Source: Alphaproteobacteria bacterium (GTDB taxonomy: Bacteria; Pseudomonadota; Alphaproteobacteria; Caulobacterales; Aquidulcibacteraceae). Taken from it: 64,000 bases of DNA. The notes beneath the pieces are model-generated. The model did not search any database and was not told the DNA's origin. It saw only the letters and a list, made by a program, of their open reading frames with translations. The translations under genes were made by a program, and so were the position numbers. Below, in pieces: positions 41,325 to 50,049 of this stretch (its first letter is position 1; every line of letters starts with the position of its first letter). The stretch is taken from the NCBI GenBank assembly GCA_016124655.1, contig WGNI01000001.1, positions 186,001 through 250,000 of the forward strand. Direction: 5' to 3'.

Positions 41325-41408
41325 CGGTCCCCCCTTTCTGGGGGGACAAAAGGGGGCGGCTCGTCTCCCCCCTGCAAGGGGGGAGTGTCGCGAAGCGACG
41401 AGGGGGGT
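41325..41408. repeat. Family I palindromic repeat next to the tandem array
   Basis: CCCCCCTTTCTGGGGGG, CTCCCCCCTGCAAGGGGGGAG, GTCGCGAAGCGAC and GAGGGGGG follow directly on the 29-bp tandem units. Between here and the YiiX-like gene nothing else is seen. Confidence 0.8.
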
Positions 41409-41476
41409 TGAACAAGAGTGCCGCGCGGAACGACGAGGGAGTCATTGTCGCGTCGCCGGGGCGGAGCGAGGACGCC

Positions 41477-42253
41477 CTAGGCGTCTTCGCGGTTGCGGCG
41501 GCGGTCGGCCTTGGCGTCGGCGCGGGCGTCCTTCGCGGCCTGGCGCTCGGCGGCCTTCGACGCCTTGAGCTTGGCGCGCTCGGCCTCGCGGGCGACCCTG
41601 GCGCGGGCGCGGGCGAGTTCGCGGGCTTCCTCCAAGGTCGGCACGCGCATGACGCCGACAAGGTTCACTTTCGGATCGGCGGCGAAATCGCCGGGCGCAA
41701 CGAAGCCCAGTTTCGACGGCTGGATGGCCAGGCCGATCGCGGCGTAGCACTCCGCGGCGTATTCCGAGCAGATGTACTCGCCGTTGGCGCGCAGCCTGGG
41801 CAGCCGGACGCCGAGCCGCGCGAGCGCGATGCGGGTGGCGATCTTGGTGATCTGCACCATGCCGTAGGGCGCGGCGAAGCGGTCGACCGCGTACTGGCTG
41901 GCGAGGCGCAGCCTTTCATTGGTGACCATGGCGGCGAAATCGTCGTGGCGGGCGATCGCCAGCCGCCCGGGATAGGGCTTGATGCGCTTGTCGTTGCCGT
42001 TGACGAGGATGGAAAGCGCCTGGGTGCGCACGCCCGCGCCGTCCACGCTTTCGACCACCATCACCCGGTCGATGGCGTCGAGCTTGACGATAAAGCCGAC
42101 ATGGCTCCACGGGCAGCGCGTCGCCTTCTGAATCAGTCGGGAAAACATCGCCGTGCCGTTGCACAGCAAGATGTCGCCGTTCTGGATCTGGCCGCGCAAT
42201 TGGTCGTAAGGGACCGGCTCGGCGGTCTCGAACACGTCAGTTGGAACGGGCAC
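41477..42253 (-). CDS. YiiX/YebB-like permuted papain-fold (NlpC/P60) protein with a charged tail
   Basis: A 258-residue protein. The layout fits the permuted NlpC/P60 families, in which His precedes Cys: NGDILLCNGTAMFSRLIQ (residues 25-42), WSHVGFIV with His51, VVESVDGAGVR, then NGEYICSEYAAECYAAIG with Cys162. After residue 205 the sequence becomes a highly charged helix of Ala, Arg, Lys and Glu (EEARELARARARVAREAERAKLKASKAAERQAAK...). No signal peptide. It may hydrolyse a peptide or amide bond, but the substrate is unknown. It is flanked by repeats on its 3' side and hairpins on its 5' side. Confidence 0.78.
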   Translation of the reverse strand: MPVPTDVFETAEPVPYDQLRGQIQNGDILLCNGTAMFSRLIQKATRCPWSHVGFIVKLDAIDRVMVVESVDGAGVRTQALSILVNGNDKRIKPYPGRLAIARHDDFAAMVTNERLRLASQYAVDRFAAPYGMVQITKIATRIALARLGVRLPRLRANGEYICSEYAAECYAAIGLAIQPSKLGFVAPGDFAADPKVNLVGVMRVPTLEEARELARARARVAREAERAKLKASKAAERQAAKDARADAKADRRRNREDA

Positions 42254-42343
42254 GGCGGAGCTCCCCCTTCAGGTCGAAAAAGCCTACGCCAAGGGCGCAA
42301 GGCGGAGCAATCTCGCCGCTTTGAACGCACGCCGCCCTTGCCG

Positions 42344-42417
42344 TAAAGCATCGTGCGGTCAAGGCGATCCACGTTTGGATCGGGCGACGATCGCCTTGAA
42401 CGCACAAAGATGCTTTA
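42344..42417. repeat. Palindromic element A upstream of rpmF
   Basis: Long hairpin with ends TAAAGCATC/GATGCTTTA and inner arms CAAGGCGATC/GATCGCCTTG; one arm carries three extra T/A bases. It sits 13 bp from element B in the gap between the YiiX-like gene and rpmF. Confidence 0.85.
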
Positions 42418-42430
42418 GATTCAAAAGGTT

Positions 42431-42506
42431 CTAAAGCAACTTTATGCATTGAATTCGCTCTCCGATCGCCATCGGGCGCCGGCGAATTCAATGCATGTTG
42501 CTTTAG
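42431..42506. repeat. Palindromic element B upstream of rpmF
   Basis: Hairpin with ends CTAAAGCAAC/GTTGCTTTAG and inner arms ATGCATTGAATTCGC/GCGAATTCAATGCAT, about 25 bp of arm with a 3-base bulge (TTT). Same architecture as element A. It ends about 60 bp before the rpmF start and lies in its probable promoter region. The rest of the 42254-42568 gap shows no gene. Confidence 0.88.
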
Positions 42507-42568
42507 GTCACGCGATCGACTATCAGCGCCGTTTTTCCGCGCCAAAGGCGCAGGGGAGCATTCCGGCC

Positions 42569-42751
42569 ATGGCCGTTCCAAAGCGAAAAACCTCGCCGTC
42601 GCGCCGCGGCATGCGCCGCGCCCACCAGGCGCTCGGCAAGAACGCCTATATCGAAGACGCGGAATCCGGCGAATTGCGCCGCCCGCACCATATCGATCTC
42701 AAGACCGGCAAATATCGCGGCAAGCAGGTCCTCAAAGCCGAGGACGAGTAG
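42569..42751 (+). CDS. rpmF: 50S ribosomal protein L32
   Basis: Small zinc-free L32 of 60 residues: [22 protein letters not shown] is the universal N-terminus and [19 protein letters not shown] the C-terminal signature. The zinc-ribbon cysteines present in some L32 proteins are absent, as usual in proteobacteria. The start at 42569 is fixed by homology; 40 upstream codons in the same frame fall in the hairpin region. It usually neighbours fatty-acid genes (plsX, fabH), which are not here. Confidence 0.96.
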   Translation: MAVPKRKTSPSRRGMRRAHQALGKNAYIEDAESGELRRPHHIDLKTGKYRGKQVLKAEDE

Positions 42752-42766
42752 GGCGTCTTAGGCTAA

Positions 42767-42788
42767 CCTCCCGGCAAACGACGGGAGG
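42767..42788 (+). promoter_or_regulatory. Hairpin that includes the ribosome site of the carotenoid oxygenase gene
   Basis: CCTCCCG (42767-42773) can pair with CGGGAGG (42782-42788). The right arm is also the GGGAGG ribosome site, 5 bp before the ATG at 42794. It lies 15 bp after the rpmF stop and lacks a T-run, so translational masking is as plausible as weak termination. Confidence 0.45.
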
Positions 42789-42793
42789 ATTTG

Positions 42794-44107
42794 ATGGCTG
42801 ACGACGGGCGCCTGCCTTTTCATCTGCGCGGCAATTACGCGCCGATCGCGGAAGAAATCACGACCACAGACCTGCCCGTGCGCGGCGCGATCCCCCCGGC
42901 GCTGTCGGGCGTTTACATGCGCAACGGCCCCAATCCGCGCCACGGCCCCAGCGCGCACTGGTTTTTCGGCGACGGCATGCTGCACGGCGTGCGCCTCGAT
43001 GCCGGCAAGGCCTCCTGGTACAAGAACCGCTGGGCGCGCACGGCCTGTTATGACGGCGTGTCCAGGCTCGATCCCTCCAATTTCGGCGACCGGCGGATCA
43101 GTGCGGCGAACACGCATATCGTTCGCCATGCGGGAAAATATCTGGCGCTGGAGGAAGGCGCGTTTCCGTTCGAGGTCGACGCGGAGCTCAATTCCATCGG
43201 GCCGTATGATTTCGCGGGCAAGCTGACCACCGCGTTCACCGCGCATCCGAAAATCTGCGCCGAGACCGGGGAAATGCACGCGTTCGGCTATGCGTTCATG
43301 CCGCCCTGGCTGACCTATCATCGCTTCGACGCCGAAGGCCGGCTGATCGACAGCCAGGAGATCGCGGTCAAGGGCCCGACGATGATCCACGATTTCGCAA
43401 TGACGCGAAACCATATCGTGTTCATGGATCTGCCGATCGTGTTCGATCTGCAGCGGGCGATGACGGGCAAGAATCCGTTCCAATGGAGCGACGATTACGG
43501 CGCGCGGTTGGGCATCATGCCGCGCGGGGGAAAAGCCGCCGACGTGCGCTGGGTCGAGGTGGCGCCGTGTTACGTGTTCCATCCCGCCAACGCCTATGAA
43601 GACGACGGCGCGCTGGTGCTGCAGGTGTGCCGCTATCCGACGATGTGGCGCGGGCAGGCGACGGATTTCGACAGCGCGTCGTCCTTCTATGAGTGGCGCG
43701 TCGATCTCAAGACGCTGGCGGTTACCGAAACCCCGCTCGACGATCTCGTCAGCGAATTTCCGCGCATCGACGATCGCCGCGCGGGCTTGAAGAACCGCTA
43801 CGCGTACGCTGCCGGCGCGGGGCCGCGTCCGGGCGCGGTGGAGTTCGACCGGGTGCTGAAATTCGACCGTAAGACCGGCGCGCGCGCGCAGAGGGTGTTT
43901 CCGCAAACCGCGCTGTCGGAGTTCACCTTCGCGCCGGGCGGTCCCGGCTAGGACGAAGGCTGGCTGATGGGCTTTGCCTATGACCGCGCGCGCAATGGCA
44001 GCGATTTCGTGATCCTCGATGCGCAGACCTTGGAAGAGACCGCGCGCATCACGCTGCCCGGGCGCGTGCCGCACGGCTTCCACGGCAATTGGTTCGAGGG
44101 GGCGTAG
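42794..44107 (+). pseudogene. Carotenoid cleavage oxygenase (RPE65 family) interrupted by an in-frame TAG
   Basis: The frame reads as a carotenoid oxygenase, a non-haem iron enzyme with a seven-bladed propeller. Landmarks are GVYMRNGPNPRHGP...HWFFGDGMLHGV (about residues 40-66) and iron ligands His151 (TAHPK), His199 (MIHDFAMT) and His263 (VFHPANAYED). At 43949-43951 a TAG ends the protein after APGGPG (385 aa). The same frame then continues DEGWLMGFAYDRARNGSDFVILDA...RVPHGFHGNWFEGA to a stop at 44105-44107. The fourth ligand, His430, lies beyond the TAG. A GAG-to-TAG change would explain it. The truncated product should be inactive unless the stop is read through or is a sequence error. Confidence 0.88.
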
Positions 44108-44225
44108 CGGCCCGCTTATCCCCGGGCGCCGCGGCGGTGGTAGAATGCGGCGATGGGCGCAGAGCTGGTCTTCCGCGATTGCCTTGCGTCCGTTGCGACG
44201 ACGCGTCTAGGACAAGGCGTTTGCC

Positions 44226-45656
<1,431 letters not shown>

Positions 45657-45822
45657 GGCGTTGCCAAACTATCGCCGCCGTCCCTCCCCGCGAGGGGAGG
45701 GTGGCGAGCAAAGCGAGCCGGGAGGGGCGGCGTCTCCCTCGCTTGTAGAGATGGCGTGGCCTCCCCACCCGTCATCGCTGCGCGATGACACGCGCCCCTC
45801 GCGGGGAGGGATGGCGCTTTCA
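45657..45822. repeat. Family I-type repeat downstream of eno
   Basis: CCCTCCCCGCGAGGGGAGGG, GGCGAGCAAAGCGAGCC, GTCATCGCTGCGCGATGAC and CCCCTCGCGGGGAGG form consecutive hairpins within 45675-45820. This is the G/C-tract subtype with four instead of five C residues. No gene is seen in 45657-46032. Confidence 0.75.
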
Positions 45823-45862
45823 CTGCAAAAATATTTTTGCGCGGGCTGCGGCACAGGCCCTT

Positions 45863-45993
45863 GAGTCCGCTTGACTCGGGATACACCACATCTTGGTGAT
45901 TCTGCGTAAACCCTTGACTCCATGACTCAATTTGGACTCGGAACGTTCCGTGCACGCAGGATTCCGTAAAGATTTGCTTAAGGATTGGGATTC
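45863..45993. promoter_or_regulatory. Cluster of eight GANTC (CcrM-type) sites upstream of ftsB
   Basis: GANTC occurs at 45863, 45873, 45898, 45916, 45924, 45935, 45960 and 45989. Two TTGACTC units (45871, 45914) could double as -35 elements, and a perfect CGGAACGTTCCG palindrome lies at 45939-45950. In Caulobacter-type bacteria, GANTC methylation by CcrM controls GcrA-dependent promoters of cell-cycle genes. The region ends 40 bp before the ftsB start. Confidence 0.7.
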
Positions 45994-46032
45994 AGGGTTC
46001 GCCCCGCAACCAAGCCGGAGCGGCCGTTTTCC

Positions 46033-46329
46033 ATGGCGAAACTGGGTCAGATCGCGACCAATATCGGCCTCGGCGCGGCGCTGGTTTATCTCGCCGCGAA
46101 CGCCGTGACGGGCCATCAGGGCCTGGCGGCGTATGTTGCGCTGCAGGATCAGGAACGCGCGCTGCTGCAGGAAAAGGCGCAGCTGGAGAGCGAGCGGGAG
46201 GCGCTGAGCGCACGCGCCGCGCGGCTCGGCGCGGACAATCTCGATCTCGACTATCTCGATGAACGCGCGCGGGTTCTGATCGCTGCCCAAGACAGCGAGG
46301 AGATCGTGTTCCAGACCGCGCCGCGGTAA
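46033..46329 (+). CDS. ftsB: FtsB/DivIC-like septum formation initiator
   Basis: Small bitopic divisome protein that links FtsL and FtsQ. The start at 46033 gives 98 aa: one transmembrane helix (about residues 9-24, IGLGAALVYLAANAVTG) and a coiled coil (about 30-68, AYVALQDQERALLQEKAQLESEREALSARAARL). The DLDYLDERARVLI motif is typical of the alphaproteobacterial members found between eno and pdhA. An upstream ATG at 45985 would add 16 residues and is less likely because the GANTC-rich promoter region overlaps it. Confidence 0.9.
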   Translation: MAKLGQIATNIGLGAALVYLAANAVTGHQGLAAYVALQDQERALLQEKAQLESEREALSARAARLGADNLDLDYLDERARVLIAAQDSEEIVFQTAPR

Positions 46330-46373
46330 CCGGCGGCGGGGCCGGCGCGTTTACGCTGAGCGCGCAACCTCCT

Positions 46374-46420
46374 AAAGCCAGATCGCTTGAGATTAAATCC
46401 ATCTCAAGCGACCTGGCTCT
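46374..46420. repeat. Palindromic element C upstream of pdhA
   Basis: Arms AAAGCCAGATCGCTTGAGAT and ATCTCAAGCGACCTGGCTCT pair with two mismatches around a 7-base loop. It lies between ftsB and pdhA, next to element D. Confidence 0.85.
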
Positions 46421-46430
46421 GAACCCAAGA

Positions 46431-46486
46431 TTTAGAGCGTGACGGCCGTCAAAACCGGTATCCCCTTTTGGCTATCACGCTCTAAA
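46431..46486. repeat. Palindromic element D upstream of pdhA
   Basis: Perfect 12-bp ends TTTAGAGCGTGA / TCACGCTCTAAA enclose a partly paired core (CAAAACCGG...CCCCTTTTG). It ends 35 bp before pdhA. Elements with TTTAGAGCG-type ends are common intergenic repeats in alphaproteobacteria. Confidence 0.88.
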
Positions 46487-46521
46487 CTCGCGACGCAGAA
46501 CAATCGGCGAGGACACGCTCC

Positions 46522-47511
46522 ATGGCGAAGAATGGCGGGGCCGCGAAAGCGTCTGCGAAACCTCAAACGTTGCTTGGCTATTATCGCGACATGCTGTTGA
46601 TCCGCCGGTTCGAGGAGCGCGCGGGACAGCTCTACGGCATGGGCCTAATCGGGGGGTTCTGCCACCTCTATATCGGCCAGGAAGCCGTCGTGGTGGGCAT
46701 GCAGGCGGCGATGCAGCCGGGCGATCAAGTCATCACCGGGTATCGCGATCACGGCCACATGCTGGCGTGCGGCATGGAGGCCAATGGCGTGATGGCCGAA
46801 CTGACCGGGCGCGCGGGCGGCTATTCCAAGGGCAAGGGCGGCTCGATGCACATGTTCAGCCGCGAGAAGAATTTCTTCGGCGGCCACGGCATTGTCGGCG
46901 CGCAGGTGTCGCTTGGAACCGGCATTGCGTTCGCCAACCGCTACCGGGACAACGGCGCGGTGTGCGTGGCGTACTTCGGCGACGGCGCGGCCAATCAGGG
47001 CCAGGTGTATGAAAGCTTCAACATGGCGTCGTTGTGGAAGCTGCCGATCGTTTACGTGGTGGAGAACAATCAATACGCCATGGGCACAAGCGTGCAGCGG
47101 TCGTCCTCGGAAACGCATCTGCACCGGCGCGGCGCGAGCTTCAATATTCCCGGCGAGGAAGTCGACGGCATGGACGTGCTGGCTGTGCGCGAAGCGGGCG
47201 CGCGCGCGCTGAAACATGCTCGCACGGGACAGGGCCCGATGCTGCTGGAGATGAAGACGTATCGCTATCGCGGCCATTCGATGAGCGACCCCGCGAAGTA
47301 CCGCACGCGGGAGGAGGTGGATGCGGTGCGCCAGCATTCCGATCCGATCGAGCGGCTGAAGCTGCGGCTGATGGAGGATCAGGTCGCCGACGAGGCGGCG
47401 CTGAAGGAGATCGACCGCGAGGTGCGCGCGATCGTCAGCGCTTCGGCGGAGTTCGCGCAATCAAGCCCCGAGCCGGACGCGTCCGAGCTCATGACCGACA
47501 TTTATCGCTGA
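46522..47511 (+). CDS. pdhA: Pyruvate dehydrogenase E1 component, alpha subunit
   Basis: Thiamine-diphosphate enzyme decarboxylating pyruvate together with PdhB. The 329-aa protein shows LLIRRFEERAGQLYGMGLIGGFCHLYIGQEAV near residue 25, GGSMHMFS, and the TPP-binding AYFGDGAANQGQVYESFNMASLWKLPIVYVVENNQ (GDG...NN, about 154-188). The phospho-loop-like region YRYRGHSMSDPAKYRTREE lies near 250. It heads the PDH operon. Confidence 0.97.
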   Translation: MAKNGGAAKASAKPQTLLGYYRDMLLIRRFEERAGQLYGMGLIGGFCHLYIGQEAVVVGMQAAMQPGDQVITGYRDHGHMLACGMEANGVMAELTGRAGGYSKGKGGSMHMFSREKNFFGGHGIVGAQVSLGTGIAFANRYRDNGAVCVAYFGDGAANQGQVYESFNMASLWKLPIVYVVENNQYAMGTSVQRSSSETHLHRRGASFNIPGEEVDGMDVLAVREAGARALKHARTGQGPMLLEMKTYRYRGHSMSDPAKYRTREEVDAVRQHSDPIERLKLRLMEDQVADEAALKEIDREVRAIVSASAEFAQSSPEPDASELMTDIYR

Positions 47512-47518
47512 GGCCTTT

Positions 47519-47845
47519 ATGCTTGCTGTCGACGCCATTCGCGCACTGCCGCCGCCGGACGCGGTGAAGGCCGCCGAAGCGAGCGCGGAGGAAGTGCTGC
47601 GGCTTTGGATCATCGACCGGCGGGAGTTGGCGGCGACGTTTCCGCCCGATCTTTATGGCGCGGATGTGTGGAAGTGGGGCCGGCTCCTGGCGAACGTGGC
47701 GCGCTATGCAGCGCAAGCGCACGCGGCGCGCACGGGCGAGGCTTATGACGAGACTTTGGAGGCGATCCGGTTTCATTTCGACGCCGAAGCCCGGCGGGGC
47801 GCGCCGGCGCCGAACGGGGAATTCAAACGCAACGAAGAGGATTAA
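47519..47845 (+). CDS. DUF5076-like small protein
   Basis: A 108-residue acidic cytosolic protein with the pattern APDAV-like start, EVLRLWIIDRRELAATFPPDLYGADVWKWGRLLANVARYAAQAHAARTG and a C-terminal helix. This matches small alphaproteobacterial DUF5076 proteins often found inside PDH operons. No catalytic motif is evident. It starts 7 bp after pdhA and is 11 bp before the MAPEG gene, so it is almost certainly co-transcribed. Its role is unknown; the position suggests a link to PDH. Confidence 0.75.
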   Translation: MLAVDAIRALPPPDAVKAAEASAEEVLRLWIIDRRELAATFPPDLYGADVWKWGRLLANVARYAAQAHAARTGEAYDETLEAIRFHFDAEARRGAPAPNGEFKRNEED

Positions 47846-47856
47846 AGGGGGGAAGA

Positions 47857-48252
47857 ATGCCGATTGAATTGCAGATGATGCTTTATGCGACGGCGCTGCT
47901 GTTTGTGCTGATCGTGGTCCAGGCGACGTCGGGCGTGCTCGCCCAAGGCCTCGTGCCGATGGCCAATGCGCGCGACAATTTGCCGGCGCCGAAAACCTTT
48001 CAAGCGCGCACCAAGCGCGTGGTCGACAATCACCGCGAGGGGCTGACGCTGTTTGCCCCGATCGCGCTGGCTGCGGTTGCGCTGAACGTCTCCACGCCGA
48101 TGACGGCGCTGGGGGCGCAATTGTTCTTCTATGCGCGCGTGGCGCATGCGGCGCTTTATCTGCTCGGCGCGCCAATGGTGCGGCCCTTGGCGTGGGCTGC
48201 GGGCATCGCCGGCACGATCATGGTGTTTCTGCCGCTGATGGGCTGGGCCTAA
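47857..48252 (+). CDS. MAPEG family membrane protein
   Basis: A 131-residue four-helix membrane protein of the MAPEG superfamily (eicosanoid and glutathione metabolism relatives). Typical features are [36 protein letters not shown], with the conserved R-x-x-x-N-x-x-E-like loop after helix 1, and [15 protein letters not shown] near residue 88. A GGGGG-type ribosome site precedes it. The substrate is not inferable. It lies in the PDH operon between the DUF5076-like gene and pdhB. Confidence 0.88.
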   Translation: MPIELQMMLYATALLFVLIVVQATSGVLAQGLVPMANARDNLPAPKTFQARTKRVVDNHREGLTLFAPIALAAVALNVSTPMTALGAQLFFYARVAHAALYLLGAPMVRPLAWAAGIAGTIMVFLPLMGWA

Positions 48253-48280
48253 GGCGCGCCGGCGCGTTCGACGGGATGTG

Positions 48281-49669
48281 ATGATGACGCAGATTTTGAT
48301 GCCGGCTCTGTCGCCCACCATGGAGGAGGGCAATCTCGCCAAGTGGCTGATCAAGGTCGGCGATAAGGTCGAGCCCGGCCAGGTGATTGCGGAAATCGAA
48401 ACCGACAAGGCGACGATGGAAGTGGAAGCCGTCGATGAAGGCGTGGTGTCGCAAATCCTGGTGCAGGAAGGGGCTGAGGGCGTGAAGGTCAACACGCCGA
48501 TCGCGGTGTTGGAGGGCGAGGAGCAAAGCGCTGCGCCGTTGTCCTCCGGAGGGAGAGGCGGTTCGCCGCGCAGCGGCGGGACGAAGGCGGCGGCGCCGCC
48601 CCCTCAGTCATCGCTTCGCGCTGACAGCTCCCCCTCGCGGGGAAGCACGGCGGCTTCGCCCGATCCGGAGCTTCCCGCGGGCGTGAAGCTCGTCAAAACC
48701 GCGCTGCGCGATGCGCTGCGCGACGCGATGGCGGAGGAGATGCGCCGCGACGGCGATGTTTTCCTGATTGGAGAAGAAGTCGCGGAATATCAGGGCGCGT
48801 ACAAAGTCTCGCGCGGGCTTCTGGAGGAGTTCGGGCCCAAGCGCGTGGTCGACACGCCGATCACCGAGCACGGCTTTGCCGGCCTCGGCGCGGGCGCGGC
48901 GATGGCGGGCCTGAAGCCGATCGTGGAGTTCATGACGTTCAATTTCGCGATGCAGGCCATCGACCAGATCATCAATTCCTCGGCGAAGACGCTTTATATG
49001 TCGGGCGGGCAGATCACCAATCCGATCGTGTTTCGCGGTCCCAATGGCGCGGCCGCGCGGGTGGCTGCGCAGCACAGCCAGGATTATTCGTCCTGGTATG
49101 CGCATGTGCCGGGGCTGATCGTGATTGCGCCCTATGATGCGGCGGACGCGAAGGGCCTCTTGAAAAGCGCGATCCGCAATCCCAATCCGGTTGTTTTCCT
49201 TGAACACGAAATGCTTTACGGGCGCGAGTTCGATGTGCCGGAGGGCGTCGATTGGCTAGTGCCGATCGGCAAGGCGAAGGTGCGCCGCGTGGGTCGTGAC
49301 GTGACCATCACGGCGCATTCGCGCATGGTGGGTCTGGCGCTTGATGCCGCGGACCGGCTGGCGACAGAGAATATCGATGCGGAAGTGATCGATCTGCGCA
49401 CGCTGCGTCCGCTCGATGCCGCGACCATCCTCGCAAGCGTGCAGAAAACCAACCGCATCGTCACGGTGGAGGAAGGCTGGGGCCCGATGGGCGTGGGCGC
49501 GGAGGTGTGCGCGCGCGTGATGGCGGAAGCCTTCGATTTCCTCGACGCGCCGCCGACGCGGGTGCATCAGGTCGATGCGCCGCTGGCGTACGCGGCCAAT
49601 CTCGAAGCGCTGGCGCTGCCGCAGACCGAAGACATCATCCAGGCCGTGAAGGCGGTGTGTTATCGATGA
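48281..49669 (+). CDS. pdhB: Pyruvate dehydrogenase E1 beta subunit with N-terminal lipoyl domain
   Basis: The alphaproteobacterial E1-beta carries its own lipoyl domain. With the ATG at 48281 (462 aa) the domain spans residues 1-80, with lipoylated Lys43 in [18 protein letters not shown] linker of about 45 residues ([36 protein letters not shown]) is encoded by family I repeat-like DNA. The transketolase-like E1-beta fold follows: [35 protein letters not shown] near 150, [18 protein letters not shown] and [35 protein letters not shown] at 48284 and GTG at 48278 are alternative starts. The stop overlaps the next gene by ATGA. Confidence 0.96.
   Translation: MMTQILMPALSPTMEEGNLAKWLIKVGDKVEPGQVIAEIETDKATMEVEAVDEGVVSQILVQEGAEGVKVNTPIAVLEGEEQSAAPLSSGGRGGSPRSGGTKAAAPPPQSSLRADSSPSRGSTAASPDPELPAGVKLVKTALRDALRDAMAEEMRRDGDVFLIGEEVAEYQGAYKVSRGLLEEFGPKRVVDTPITEHGFAGLGAGAAMAGLKPIVEFMTFNFAMQAIDQIINSSAKTLYMSGGQITNPIVFRGPNGAAARVAAQHSQDYSSWYAHVPGLIVIAPYDAADAKGLLKSAIRNPNPVVFLEHEMLYGREFDVPEGVDWLVPIGKAKVRRVGRDVTITAHSRMVGLALDAADRLATENIDAEVIDLRTLRPLDAATILASVQKTNRIVTVEEGWGPMGVGAEVCARVMAEAFDFLDAPPTRVHQVDAPLAYAANLEALALPQTEDIIQAVKAVCYR
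48539..48654. repeat. Family I repeat-like segment inside pdhB
   Basis: The bases include CCCCCTCAGTCATCGCTTCG, CGCTGACAGCTCCCCCTCG and CGGGGAAGCACGGCGG, closely matching the intergenic copy at 21181-21237 (same order CCCCCTCAGTC..., GACAGCTCCCCCTCGCGGGG, AGCACGGCGG). It is read in frame as the flexible lipoyl linker. Confidence 0.8.
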
Positions 49670-50049
49670 GCAAGCGCGTCGTTCATTTCGAAATTCACGC
49701 CGATGATCCCGCCGCCGCCGCGCGCTGGTATTCCGAGCTGTTCGGCTGGACCGTCACCGAATTGCCTGCGCTCCAGTATTGGACAGTCGATACCGGCGAC
49801 GGCGCGGGCATCAGTGGCGGCATCGTGCGCCGCCACGGCGCCAATCCCGCCATCGGCGCTGCTGTATCGGCGTTTGTCTGCACGATCGGCACCGACGATG
49901 TCGACGGCGACATGAAAGCGGCGATCGCCAAGGGCGGCATTGAGGCGCTGCCGAAATTCGCTATCCCCGGGGTCGGCTATGCGGGGTATATCATTGACCC
50001 GTTTGGCAACATTTTCGGCCTGCACCAGGCCGACGCGAGTGCGGCATGA
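49666..50049 (+). CDS. VOC family (glyoxalase/dioxygenase-fold) protein
   Basis: A 127-residue protein with one vicinal-oxygen-chelate module pair: [42 protein letters not shown] (about residues 4-46) and [39 protein letters not shown] at the end. Metal-ligand candidates are His8 and the Glu/His near the C-terminus. Members of this subfamily are usually small and of unknown substrate. The start overlaps the pdhB stop and the stop overlaps the next gene (both ATGA). Confidence 0.88.
   Translation: MSKRVVHFEIHADDPAAAARWYSELFGWTVTELPALQYWTVDTGDGAGISGGIVRRHGANPAIGAAVSAFVCTIGTDDVDGDMKAAIAKGGIEALPKFAIPGVGYAGYIIDPFGNIFGLHQADASAA

Noticed and set aside
45939..45950. CGGAACGTTCCG as a LexA box upstream of ftsB
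   Set aside because: Alphaproteobacterial LexA sites are GTTC-N7-GTTC direct repeats; a GAAC/GTTC palindrome with no spacer does not fit.
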